From JAADIV01 sp964439085 (lineage in GTDB: Bacteria > Desulfobacterota > Desulfobulbia > Desulfobulbales > VMSU01), in contig CAYTNB010000106.1 of assembly GCA_964439085.1 (NCBI GenBank), positions 1 through 9,506 of the forward strand: a stretch of DNA of 9,506 nucleotides, in the 5' to 3' direction. The notes under the pieces are model-generated. The model ran no database searches. It saw only the letters and a list, made by a program, of their open reading frames with translations, and was not told the origin of the DNA. Below, one piece after another: positions 1 to 8,400 of the stretch; the stretch's first letter is position 1; every line of letters begins with the position of its first letter. The position numbers were made by a program, and so were the translations under genes.

Positions 1-46
1 TACCTTATAAATTCTTTTCTAAAAAACAGGTAAGCGCAGACTCCGA

Positions 47-80
47 GAAAACAATTTGTAAGGTACTGAAACAATTTTGT
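47..80. repeat. Short direct repeat upstream of gene 1
   Basis: Two near-identical 13-bp copies, gaaaacaatttgt (47-59) and gaaacaattttgt (68-80), start 21 bp apart, which is two DNA helical turns. Each copy has a quasi-palindromic ACAATTtTGT core. They lie just upstream of the first gene's ribosome binding site, so they could be paired binding sites of a regulator. AT-rich chance similarity is possible. I see no convincing -35/-10 pair here. Confidence 0.3.
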
Positions 81-100
81 TTGAATTATGAATGCAGAGA

Positions 101-106
101 GAGAGG
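101..106 (+). promoter_or_regulatory. Shine-Dalgarno site deciding the start of gene 1
   Basis: GAGAGG lies 8 nt before the ATG at 115. It supports that start over the in-frame ATG at 88, which has no such site and would put nine charged and polar residues before the lipoprotein signal. Confidence 0.6.
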
Positions 107-114
107 TAAAAAAC

Positions 115-1149
115 ATGTGTAAAACATCCAGATTCTTATTGGCATTTATTGTGGCTACCTGCCTTTTCGGCTGTGCCGCTGGCACAAACATGGAATCATT
201 TTTGCGTCAGGATGTGGATCTTAGTTATGTTGAGCGGGTGGCGGTAATGCCGATGCAAAATAATAGTAAAGACACCTTCGTGTCAGAACGGGTTAGAGAT
301 ATGGTTATTACTCAAATCTTGTCCAGGGGGATCTTTGATGTGGTCGATAAGGGGTTGGTTGATAGCGCCTTGCGTGATGAAGCCGTTAACCTCGCTAAGG
401 CGCCCATGGATAACACCGTTATGAAGAGACTTGGGCAACGCTTAAACGCCCAGGCCTTTATGATGGGTACCATTGATAATGCGGAGCAGGTGCAGCGAGG
501 GGCAGTGTCTTTTCCTGATTTGTCGATTACTCTGCGCCTGGTAGATACCAGCACAGGCTCTATTTTTTGGCAGGCCTCTGGGCATCGTTCGGGAGATTCT
601 CTTGGCAAACGCCTCTTTGGTCTTGGTTCAGATGATTCGTTTAGGGTTTCTATGAAATTATTACGACATTTATTGTCAACTATACCTGACAATTCTGTAG
701 TTAAGGGAAAAGATGAGGGGAGTAAAATGGATGAGGTCTCGGTTGAGTCAACTAGTGGGAATGATAGTGGTGAAGTGTTGCAGATAGATGACTCACCAGC
801 GGCGGCTGACTCGGTAGACAACATTCTAACTGATGAGGGTATTGATGGTGGGACAAATAATGTCTCAGACGAGCAGAAACTTGATACTATTGATGGAAAT
901 GATTCTGGCGGCAATGAAGTCATTAGTCAGCCGGATGATGAAAATGCTGATTTGTCCTCTCCAGCGGATATTGGCACCAGCAATACAGAAGATGGCAACG
1001 GCCAGGAAGATATGATCATGCCGGACTTCTCCGGTGAAAATAATGACTCCTCTGATTCCGCTGACTCTATTATTGGCAGTAGTGATAATAGTGACGGAAT
1101 TGACTTGAATGACGAAAATGTGAAACCGGATATGATCCCTCCGGAATAG
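115..1149 (+). CDS. Lipoprotein with CsgG/LpoB-like domain and long acidic tail
   Basis: A 344-residue predicted lipoprotein of the periplasm or outer membrane. The signal peptide runs over residues 1-19 and ends in lipobox LFGC, so Cys20 would be lipidated. Residues 38-190 look like the CsgG/LpoB/TolB-N alpha/beta fold: 'RVAVMPMQNN' (41-50), 'AQAFMMGTI' (112-120), 'LRLVDTSTGSIFW' (140-152). That family includes the curli exporter CsgG and accessory lipoproteins of envelope machines. The core looks too short to hold the CsgG membrane hairpins, so a pore role is doubtful. Residues about 192-344 are low-complexity and rich in Asp, Ser, Asn, Glu and Gly, hence probably disordered and strongly acidic. 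Genes 2 and 3 carry related domains. The start at 115 is chosen for its Shine-Dalgarno site and proper signal peptide; 88 is an alternative. The fold family is likely; the function is unknown. Confidence 0.8.
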   Translation: MCKTSRFLLAFIVATCLFGCAAGTNMESFLRQDVDLSYVERVAVMPMQNNSKDTFVSERVRDMVITQILSRGIFDVVDKGLVDSALRDEAVNLAKAPMDNTVMKRLGQRLNAQAFMMGTIDNAEQVQRGAVSFPDLSITLRLVDTSTGSIFWQASGHRSGDSLGKRLFGLGSDDSFRVSMKLLRHLLSTIPDNSVVKGKDEGSKMDEVSVESTSGNDSGEVLQIDDSPAAADSVDNILTDEGIDGGTNNVSDEQKLDTIDGNDSGGNEVISQPDDENADLSSPADIGTSNTEDGNGQEDMIMPDFSGENNDSSDSADSIIGSSDNSDGIDLNDENVKPDMIPPE

Positions 1150-1158
1150 GCCCTGAAG

Positions 1159-1184
1159 TTATGTGTAACCCGGCTTACACATAA
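1159..1184 (+). terminator. Perfect 10-bp hairpin after gene 1, possible terminator
   Basis: TTATGTGTAA (1159-1168) and TTACACATAA (1175-1184) pair perfectly around the 6-nt loop CCCGGC, starting 10 nt after the gene 1 stop. The downstream stretch is T-rich but broken (TCTTGGATCTTTTATC), and the stem is AT-rich. It may therefore be a weak intrinsic terminator or an mRNA-end stabiliser rather than a strong stop. Confidence 0.5.
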
Positions 1185-1358
1185 TCTTGGATCTTTTATC
1201 TTATTGCTAGGCACTAGTTATTTTATTTATTGATAACTGGTTGTTTTTTAAATAAAAAAGAACTTGGAAATGGCTAGTGTTTCCAAGGAGGTATGGAAAT
1301 TGCAACTATAGTTAGTATAGGTGCATAAGCTTTAATAAACCTCTTTGGAATGTATTTT
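1185..1358 (+). promoter_or_regulatory. Leader region of gene 2 with hairpin and orphan ribosome binding site
   Basis: Three things are visible in this gap. First, an imperfect AT-rich inverted repeat, arms 1240-1250 and 1253-1263 with one mismatch. Second, a perfect 8-bp hairpin, CTTGGAAA (1263-1270) with TTTCCAAG (1280-1287). Third, a full-strength Shine-Dalgarno AAGGAGGT (1285-1292), whose first three bases are inside that stem. It is followed only by an 11-codon ORF (ATG 1293 to TAA 1328) one nucleotide away. A TTGATA at 1230-1235 could be a -35 box, but its -10 (near 1253) is poor. This may be a regulatory leader for genes 2-4. Confidence 0.35.
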
Positions 1359-2969
1359 ATGAAAAAGATAGCCGCATATAGCCTGGTTCTTGTTGTTCTG
1401 CTAGGCATATTTTGGGCAGCGCCGGCATGGTCTGTCAGCGTGGCGGTTTTCCCTGTCGATGACCTGAGTAAAAAACATAATAGCCTCGATAATGACATTA
1501 CTAAGTTTATAAGCGCTGAGGTTTCTAAAAGGGGTCTTACGGTAGTCCCGCAAGGCGATATTCTAAATTTTATGGCAGAACTAGGGGTCAGGAAGCTTGG
1601 CTATTTACCGTCTCCTGTCATAATGCAAGCCAGAGGCGCAATTAAAGCCGATTTAATAATTTTGGCCTCAGTATGTCAGCGGCAGGTTAAACCGGCATCA
1701 TTTGGGGTTAGTATTTCTCTGATTCGCACAAGTGATGGCGTAACTATCTGGAGTAATAATTCAGGACTTAGCCTCGCTGATGAACAGCGTTTTATGGGAA
1801 TAAATGCTCCGCAAACGGTGGCTGATCTACTGCCAATTTTGGCTAGTAATATTTTTGCCAACTGGCCTGTTGACCTTGATTTCTCAATTGGTAGTAAAAT
1901 GGCTGGTCTACAAATTGCTAAAGTTAGTGAAAGTTCTTATGTACAAGTTGATTCAGTATCCTTCAATTCTAAATTTGTTCGTCCAGGTCAGGATGTTAAG
2001 TGTACGGTGCGTTTTAAAAACGATAATGTCAAAAATCGCCAGGTGAAGGTTTTTGTTAAGGTGGGTGGACAGGTGCATTTGGCTTCTTCTGATGATGGGG
2101 TTTATTTTAATGCTACCTGGGCTGGCTTAGATCGTAAACAAGGTAAAAACGTTCAGGTGGCTATGAATAAGCCCTCCTCCAAGGTGTTTAATGAGGTTTG
2201 GAATGGCGATTTACAGAATGCCAGTTATCCGGTGAGCCTGATTTTGGACTGGCCGTCCGGGAAGCATGAAGAATCATATTTAGGGTCTTATGTTGTTGAT
2301 TCTCGACCACCTGAATTTACCTTAAAAACTGTGAGCAAAAAAATAAGCGGTACGCCAGTGTTTCGCGGCAATTTACCATTTTCTGTACATTTTCAGAGGC
2401 GGGAGCCCATTAGCAAGTGGATGATGGCAATTGTTGATAAGGATTCCAAAGTAGTTTTAAGGGATTGCGGCAGCGGGATGGTGCCGGATCAATTTTCCTG
2501 GCATGGTCAGACTAGTGGTAATTTAAGGGCAGATAGCGGCATTTATTACGTATGCCTTAAACTATGGGATAGGGCGGGAAATAGTAGCCAGGCAGGTCAG
2601 AAAGTATTGCTATTACCGACTAAGCCGGAGGTAAATGTTTCTGTACATGCGAAGGGCAAAGATATTATCGCAATTATGCGTTCCAAGGATAAAGTTCCTG
2701 TCACTGCCTGGCGGATGGAGTTATGGTCGCAGGATGATAAGTTGTTAAATACCTTTAGTGGAGGTTCTTTGCCTGTTAAAATAAGACTGCCAATTTTTGC
2801 TTCTTTAGTTGATAAATCAAAAATTGATTGCGTCCTTACCGTACGAGATTCTCTGGGGAGTAAATCCATTCATCGAATTAACGATTTTTTGGCTAATATT
2901 TCCACTGTAACGTACGGAAAGGCAGGGAAAAAGGCTGTCTCTGATTCTGTTTGGCATGCTGATTTTTAA
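1359..2969 (+). CDS. Secreted CsgG/TolB-N-like domain fused to Ig-like beta-sandwich domains
   Basis: A 536-residue exported protein. A Sec signal (MKKIAAYSLVLVVLL...) probably ends near residue 25 and has no lipobox Cys. Residues about 26-170 resemble the CsgG/TolB-N fold of genes 1 and 3: 'VSVAVFPVDD' (26-35), 'KADLIILASV' (96-105) and 'SISLIRTSDGVTIW' (118-131). After it come beta-rich segments. Residues 195-310 look CARDB-like, with 'VDSVSFNSKFVRPGQ'. Residues 315-420 look FlgD/Ig-like, ending in the typical 'DSGIYYVCLKLWDRAGN' (392-408). A third beta segment covers 425-515. Such domains commonly mediate adhesion or assembly. The start at 1359 is preferred because GGA lies 9 nt upstream; the ATG at 1350 (adding MYF) is possible. 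It is followed after 46 bp by gene 3, probably in one operon. The specific role is unknown. Confidence 0.75.
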   Translation: MKKIAAYSLVLVVLLGIFWAAPAWSVSVAVFPVDDLSKKHNSLDNDITKFISAEVSKRGLTVVPQGDILNFMAELGVRKLGYLPSPVIMQARGAIKADLIILASVCQRQVKPASFGVSISLIRTSDGVTIWSNNSGLSLADEQRFMGINAPQTVADLLPILASNIFANWPVDLDFSIGSKMAGLQIAKVSESSYVQVDSVSFNSKFVRPGQDVKCTVRFKNDNVKNRQVKVFVKVGGQVHLASSDDGVYFNATWAGLDRKQGKNVQVAMNKPSSKVFNEVWNGDLQNASYPVSLILDWPSGKHEESYLGSYVVDSRPPEFTLKTVSKKISGTPVFRGNLPFSVHFQRREPISKWMMAIVDKDSKVVLRDCGSGMVPDQFSWHGQTSGNLRADSGIYYVCLKLWDRAGNSSQAGQKVLLLPTKPEVNVSVHAKGKDIIAIMRSKDKVPVTAWRMELWSQDDKLLNTFSGGSLPVKIRLPIFASLVDKSKIDCVLTVRDSLGSKSIHRINDFLANISTVTYGKAGKKAVSDSVWHADF

Positions 2970-3015
2970 TTTACGCACGGCGCCCCTTGTCCAAATAAAC
3001 TGCGGTGAAATAAAT

Positions 3016-3645
3016 ATGTCCGAAGGGTACCACATTTCCCTCTCTAGGTGCTCACTTGCAATTCTGATTTTTTTATTTGCTGTTACATCTTATCCGGATG
3101 GATGCGCATCTTCGCAATTATTACCCGAATCGTCCTCCCAACAAACGCTCAATGAATTACCAATATGTAACGTGGCTGTATTGCCCTTTGTTAACGAGAC
3201 TGAATACAACCAGGGTGATGTGATATTTTATCGTATTTTTACAGCCGAACTGCATAAGGTCAAGGGTCTTTCTATAAGCCAGGAAGGTGATGTCCGGAAA
3301 ATATATCGCCAGATGCGTCTTGGCTCCAAGCAAACTCCCGAGCTGGATCAGCTGATAATTTTAGGAGACCGTTTGGGTGTTCAAGCCTTTATTATGGGGA
3401 AAATTGTTAAGATGTCTGAAAAGAAAGGCAGTATGGATGCGCAGCCGGTCATGGTGGTAAACTTGAGGTTGGTAAATGCGGTCACCGGTAAGATAATAAG
3501 GACTACCTACACGAGTAGGATTGGGGAGGATTTCCGGAAAATTATGCATTTTGGTCTGGTAAATACCATTACTGAATTAGCCTCTTTGTTATCCGATGAG
3601 ATTTCACAGAAATGGTTTAAAGAGGGAGGGGCTGCATGTCCGTAA
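3016..3645 (+). CDS. Small CsgG/LpoB-like envelope protein
   Basis: A 209-residue protein with an N-terminal hydrophobic export segment (about residues 12-26). A Cys follows at 30, but its context, YPDGC, is a poor lipobox, so lipidation is uncertain. The remainder is a compact CsgG/LpoB-like domain: 'NVAVLPFVNET' (52-62), 'LGDRLGVQAFIMGKI' (116-130) and 'NLRLVNAVTGKI' (149-160). These align by eye with gene 1. Its size matches LpoB- or GNA1162-type accessory lipoproteins better than CsgG itself. The start at 3016 is preferred because GGTGA lies 7 nt upstream. The in-frame ATG at 2956 lies inside gene 2, lacks a ribosome site and would spoil the signal peptide. Its last 10 nt overlap gene 4, indicating translational coupling with the parvulin-like protein. 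Confidence 0.75.
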   Translation: MSEGYHISLSRCSLAILIFLFAVTSYPDGCASSQLLPESSSQQTLNELPICNVAVLPFVNETEYNQGDVIFYRIFTAELHKVKGLSISQEGDVRKIYRQMRLGSKQTPELDQLIILGDRLGVQAFIMGKIVKMSEKKGSMDAQPVMVVNLRLVNAVTGKIIRTTYTSRIGEDFRKIMHFGLVNTITELASLLSDEISQKWFKEGGAACP

Positions 3646-5258
3646 TACGATTATTCTTGCTTGTTATTTTCATTCTGCCTAACCAGATGGCTTGGGCTGG
3701 GCAGGGTGATTCTTTAGTGGTTATTAATGGTAAGCAATATAATCAACAGGACTTTGATCATTGGTGGCAATATTGGCGGGACGAGAAAAGTATCTTCCCG
3801 GAACGCCCAGATAAATTTATTAACTGGCAGCTTCAGGTTCAGGAGGCGGAACGTATGGAGCTTGATACCATGCCGGTGGTCAAGCACAAGTTAGATGTAT
3901 TTTTGAAAGCCAGAGGTCTGATGAGGTTAAAATATGATGAGATCGATAGCAAAATTGATATTACTGATGCTGACATCTCCGCCTCGTATGAACGTGATTA
4001 TTCACCATCCCGATTGGTCGCAGTTCTTGACTTTGAAAATAAAGAAAAAGCGTTTGCAGCCAGAAAAAAGTTTAACACTGAAAGACCTGGACTGGATGAA
4101 ATTAAGGCCTTGGCCAGTATTGAAAATCCTAACTTCAAGCTCCAGCACCCCCAATGGTTGAGGCCAAAAACTATTCCCAGGAACTGGCATAGGCAATTGA
4201 TGGATGGTTCTGCTGGTGATTTTGTGGGGCCTCTGGTCAACGGGGACAAATTCATGCTGCTTTATTTGGTGGATGTAAAACCTGGCAGTAAGGAGGACCT
4301 GGCTCATAAGAGGGCGGCTATCCGTTCCGATATCTTCAGTAAAAAACAGAGGCGACTTACAGAAAATTTACTTAAAAGCTTAAAAAAAATATATAATCTT
4401 AAGATAAATACGGATTTATTAGCAGAGATTGATTTATCTGTACCTAAAAAAGAAAATTGGGACAAAATCCTGGTTACTTCCACCTTAAGTCAGGTAACAG
4501 TTGGCTATTTTATTGAACAATGCCGCAAGGAACAGAAAATTGGTAATCAAAAGCCATCTGCCCGCCATAAACAAAGACAGGCGACCCTTAAGAACCGAGC
4601 TATGAGCGCCATGGTTTCAAACTCTTTGGTGGACTGGGCGGCGGCGGACCGTCATTATGAACAAAAGGAGCCTCTGAAATGGGAATATCAATTTTATCGT
4701 CAGGGCCAATTAGTCAAGCTACTACAGAAACGCATCATTGGAGACGGCGGGCTTATCTCTGCAAATGAGGCAAAAGCCTATTATGATGATAATAAAAGTG
4801 AATTCCGTTCGGCTGATATTGTGAAAGTCTCTCTGATCCATGGCTCTGAAGGTGAAATTAATCGCTTATGGGGGAGTGCTATGGCCAGCGGGGTATTGCC
4901 CGTGGCGGTTACTCGCTCTGGTGTTAAAATTGATATAGCCGCAAGTTCTGTGCCCGTTGAACATTTACCAAAGACGGTGCGGTCGGTTATTGAGCAATTA
5001 ACCAAAAATGATATAAGTTCCCCTTTTCCGGATGGTAAGCAGGTGGCTCTGGTGCAGCTTTTCGATCGACAACCGGGTAGTCTCGCCCCTTTTAAGAAGG
5101 TTAAGGGACTGATAATTACTAAGCTTGGTAAAGAAAAATCAAATAATTTGCGTCGTGCTTATTTAGTGAAACTCCGAAATCACTCTTCTATCAAAGTTAA
5201 TGATTCCTTTTGGCAAGTAATTAGAAGGGGACATTCCAAAGAAGTTTTGGAAAAATAA
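3636..5258 (+). CDS. Periplasmic SurA/PpiD-like protein with two degenerate parvulin domains
   Basis: A 540-residue exported folding factor. The signal peptide probably ends after AWA (residue 21). It reads as two similar halves, each a helical SurA-like N segment, a parvulin-like domain and a basic helical tail. Parvulin-like domain 1 spans about 125-218 and ends 'GDFVGPLVNGDKFMLLYLVD..PGS'. Domain 2 spans about 391-482 and ends 'NDISSPFPDGKQVALVQLFD..PGS'. Both lack the usual opening His of active parvulins ('RHIL'-type), reading 'SRLVAVLDF' and 'ADIVKVSLI'. Activity as a prolyl isomerase is therefore doubtful, and a chaperone role is plausible. A strong ribosome site (GGGAGGGG, 3624-3631) and the 10-nt overlap with gene 3 support the start. 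It precedes the 42-heme cytochrome, the obvious candidate client (inference). Confidence 0.8.
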   Translation: MSVIRLFLLVIFILPNQMAWAGQGDSLVVINGKQYNQQDFDHWWQYWRDEKSIFPERPDKFINWQLQVQEAERMELDTMPVVKHKLDVFLKARGLMRLKYDEIDSKIDITDADISASYERDYSPSRLVAVLDFENKEKAFAARKKFNTERPGLDEIKALASIENPNFKLQHPQWLRPKTIPRNWHRQLMDGSAGDFVGPLVNGDKFMLLYLVDVKPGSKEDLAHKRAAIRSDIFSKKQRRLTENLLKSLKKIYNLKINTDLLAEIDLSVPKKENWDKILVTSTLSQVTVGYFIEQCRKEQKIGNQKPSARHKQRQATLKNRAMSAMVSNSLVDWAAADRHYEQKEPLKWEYQFYRQGQLVKLLQKRIIGDGGLISANEAKAYYDDNKSEFRSADIVKVSLIHGSEGEINRLWGSAMASGVLPVAVTRSGVKIDIAASSVPVEHLPKTVRSVIEQLTKNDISSPFPDGKQVALVQLFDRQPGSLAPFKKVKGLIITKLGKEKSNNLRRAYLVKLRNHSSIKVNDSFWQVIRRGHSKEVLEK

Positions 5259-5414
5259 GGGACTTGGGGAAAAATATCCCAGGATTACACCGGATTTTTG
5301 GTAATATTCGAGGCACGGAAATAGGCGCATAGCAGCGCTATGTAACTGTTTCCGCAACGAAGAAGATGATCAAAAAGACAAGTAAGATGGGATAATTGTT
5401 TTTCCCCGAGTCTC
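5259..5414. repeat. 156-bp element with 22-bp inverted arms: MITE-like or structured intercistronic RNA
   Basis: Arms 5259-5280 and 5389-5414 pair over 22 bp: 16 bp (two G-U) plus 6 bp, separated by a 4-nt bulge in the right arm (5395-5398). Inside is a second structure: CGGAAATAG (5316-5324) pairs with CTGTTTCCG (5346-5354), and within it CATAGC (5328-5333) pairs with GCTATG (5337-5342). A small ATTAC/GTAAT hairpin sits at 5284-5305. TAA flanks both ends (5256-5258, which is gene 4's stop codon, and 5415-5417), which could be a 3-bp target duplication. No ORF of note is inside. It is either a miniature inverted-repeat element or an RNA that sets relative expression of gene 4 and the cytochrome. 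Confidence 0.55.
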
Positions 5415-5435
5415 TAATATCGCAAGAAGAAAAAT

Positions 5436-8400
5436 ATGGAAAAAAAAATTCTCTTAGTATTGCTGATATTTTTTTCGGCATGTACAGTATCACCTCCCGC
5501 TTCTAGAAAAACACCGCAAAAAACATGTTTTGACTGCCATCATGAAATGATGGCCAAATTTGCCAAAGGCGTCATTCATCGACCTGTGGCAGATCAAGAT
5601 TGCGGTGCCTGCCATCTCCCGCATGGCCTTATTGGTGGCATTCAGCTTCGTCAGCAGGCACCCGGTCTTTGTCGGCGTTGTCATAAGAGTTTATTTAATG
5701 AGGCCTCTAAATTACCGATACTCCATAAACCCTTTGCTGCTGGCAAATGCGGCACATGTCATTACGTCCATAATGGCCCGAATTCATTTCTGCTCAAGAA
5801 GATTGGCTCTAAACTTTGCTTTACATGTCACGATGACAGCCTCTTTAAACGAAAAACTATTCACGCTCCGCTCCGTAATGGTTGTTTTGTTTGCCATAAA
5901 GCCCATGCTTCTAAGGCAGGGCATTTGCTTAAAGAGGATGAAGCAGACCTTTGCGCTGAGTGTCATGAATTAAATTCCAGAGGCTTTAAGAAGGGGCATC
6001 AAGGACGGTCAGTTACGGGTAAATGTAGTTCGTGTCATAGTCCACATAGCTCAGATTCACCTCATCTTTTAAAGAGATACACGCATCAGCCGGTTGTGAG
6101 TGGAGATTGCACTGCCTGTCATAGTCGGATCATCGGGAATGACAAAGTGCAGCAGAATGCTAATTGTCTTTTCTGCCACAAAACAAAGAGTAATCATGCG
6201 ACTTCAAGTCATAAACCGTATAAAGACGGCAAATGTCTTGGTTGCCATGCGGCCCATGCCAGTGAATTCCCTGCTATGTTAAAAAAGCAGCCCAGTGTCG
6301 TTTGTTTGAGATGCCACAAAACTGAGAAGGGAAATGTCAGCATACATAAACCTTATCAGAAAGGAAAATGCCTGGATTGTCACCTCGGCCATGTCTCTAA
6401 GTTTCCTGCTCTCTTAAAGAAGAACTCTTCCGCAATTTGTCTTAACTGCCACAAGCATTCTAGCCGAGGTATTCAAAAGCATTCACCCGTGGAAGAAGAT
6501 AAATGTCTGGTCTGTCATCGTCCTCATAAGGCCGAACAGGACAAATTATTACGACAGCCGGAGGGAGCTTTATGTGGTAAGTGCCACGCCAGGACAGCTC
6601 GTGAAGTTAATAAGATATTTGTTCATCGGCCATTTTCCCAAGGCGAGTGTCGGAGCTGTCACGACGCACATGGCGGCGGGGCGAAGTTGTTAAGAAAGAG
6701 CAGCATTAATGCGGATCTTTGCCGTCAATGTCACACTAAAGTTTTTGTCAAAGGTAAAGGGCATAATCATGCCCCCTTTAAGCAGGAGAAATGTCTTCTT
6801 TGTCATGCCGCTCACAGCTCAAATATCAAGGCTCTGCTCAAAAAGAAGGCTACTTCCCTATGTGTTCAGTGTCATGATAAGCAGAGGAAAGAAATTAACG
6901 GAAACAGGTATAACCATAAACCCTTTGCAGATGGTGATTGTACTGCTTGCCATGATGGGCATGGTTCTGCTATTCCGGGTGATTTATTAAAACCCAAACA
7001 AATGCTTTGCCTTGGCTGTCATAAGAGTATTGCCGCAGCCTGGGCCAATGGCAAACCGCATAAACCTGCAGTGAAGGATTGTGGTATTTGCCATAATCCC
7101 CATGGCTCTGATCGTCCTGCCATGTTGGTTGATAATATTATGGGGGTTTGTTTGAGTTGTCACAAAATGACAGCCCGTGAGTTGACCGCTAAACACCACG
7201 GGATTACCCCTGGTCTTGATAATTGTCAGCATTGCCATGACCCGCATGGTAACGGCAACGCAAATTTTCTTTACGAGACTGTCCATCCCCCCTTTAAAAA
7301 TGGGAAATGCCAGACCTGTCACCAAGGAAAAAAGAAGATCCGGCCAATTACCGGGCTTACAGCAAAATCCGTCTGCTTTAAATGCCATAACTCAGCCTTA
7401 TTTCAAAAAAAAGTGATACATGCTCCTGTGGCTAAGCAGCCCTGTAGTATTTGTCATAATATGCATACTGCCAAGTATGCTGGCTTGGTACGACGGCCCA
7501 TCGCCGAGCTTTGTTTGAATTGTCATGACAATGGGAAGGTGAAAAACAAACAAAATATTCATCAGCCGGTGGTCGAGGGTAAATGTCTTAGCTGTCATGC
7601 TGCGCACACCTCCGATGCGGCTAACCTGTTGCCAACCGACCTCTCACAGGTATGTTTTTCCTGCCATAAGAATTTGGCCAAGGAATATAAAATCCTCCAT
7701 AAACCCTTTGCCAAGGGGCAATGTAACGCCTGTCATGAAGCCCATGATTCTGATAATGAGCAATTACTAAAAAAAACACCCAGCCGTATTTGTCAGGGGT
7801 GCCATTCAGACTCTGAGGTTAAAAATATTCATAAATTTAATATAAAAATTACATCCTGTTTAAGTTGCCATAATCCTCATGGTGGTAATGGAAAAGCTTT
7901 GTTGCGCAAGGTAATTCATCCCCCCTTTGCGTATGGCCAAAATCACACTGCTAAAAATGGTTGTGAGGCATGTCATAAGCCGGGCAAATCGACTGTTGGA
8001 ACCGGAATATGTCTTAAATGTCATAAGACGCTAGGACGTTATTATTTCCGTACCCATAATCACATGATGAACAAGGACGGCAATGGTTGTACGTCCTGTC
8101 ATAGTCCGCATGCCGGAGATGATAAAATGCTATTGCGAGCCCCCCTGAAATCAGTTTGTGAAAAATGTCATAAGGACACCGCCGATCGCCATGCAGGGGC
8201 AAAATTCAGGCATAAGAAGATGGGTGATTGTATAACTTGTCATGATCCGCATGGAGCGGATGGCCCAGCAATGTTAAAGGGGAACGGTAACACCGTTTGT
8301 ACGGGCTGTCACGAGAGTCAGGGGACATTCAGTCATCCGGTGGGTGAAAATGTGATTGATGTCAGAAATGGCCAGATGATGACATGTATAACTTGCCATG

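Noticed and set aside
312..923. 203-codon reverse-strand ORF inside gene 1
   Set aside because: It lies antisense to a gene with a clear lipoprotein signal, ribosome site and recognisable domain, and its own translation is low-complexity with no recognisable motif. It mirrors the Asp/Ser-rich tail.
2956..3015. Upstream ATG as the start of gene 3
   Set aside because: It lies inside the end of gene 2, has no ribosome site, and would precede the signal sequence with an unsuitable extension. The ATG at 3016 has GGTGA at good spacing.
5259..5414. Retron-type RNA (paired outer arms plus inner hairpins)
   Set aside because: No reverse transcriptase gene is adjacent; the next gene is the cytochrome.
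5259..5435. c-di-GMP/cGAMP (GEMM) riboswitch upstream of the cytochrome
   Set aside because: I looked for it because such riboswitches precede some cytochrome genes, but I see none of its conserved core sequences.
6987..7388. 133-codon reverse-strand ORF inside the cytochrome gene
   Set aside because: It is an antisense shadow of the CxxCH repeats. The forward frame is beyond doubt.
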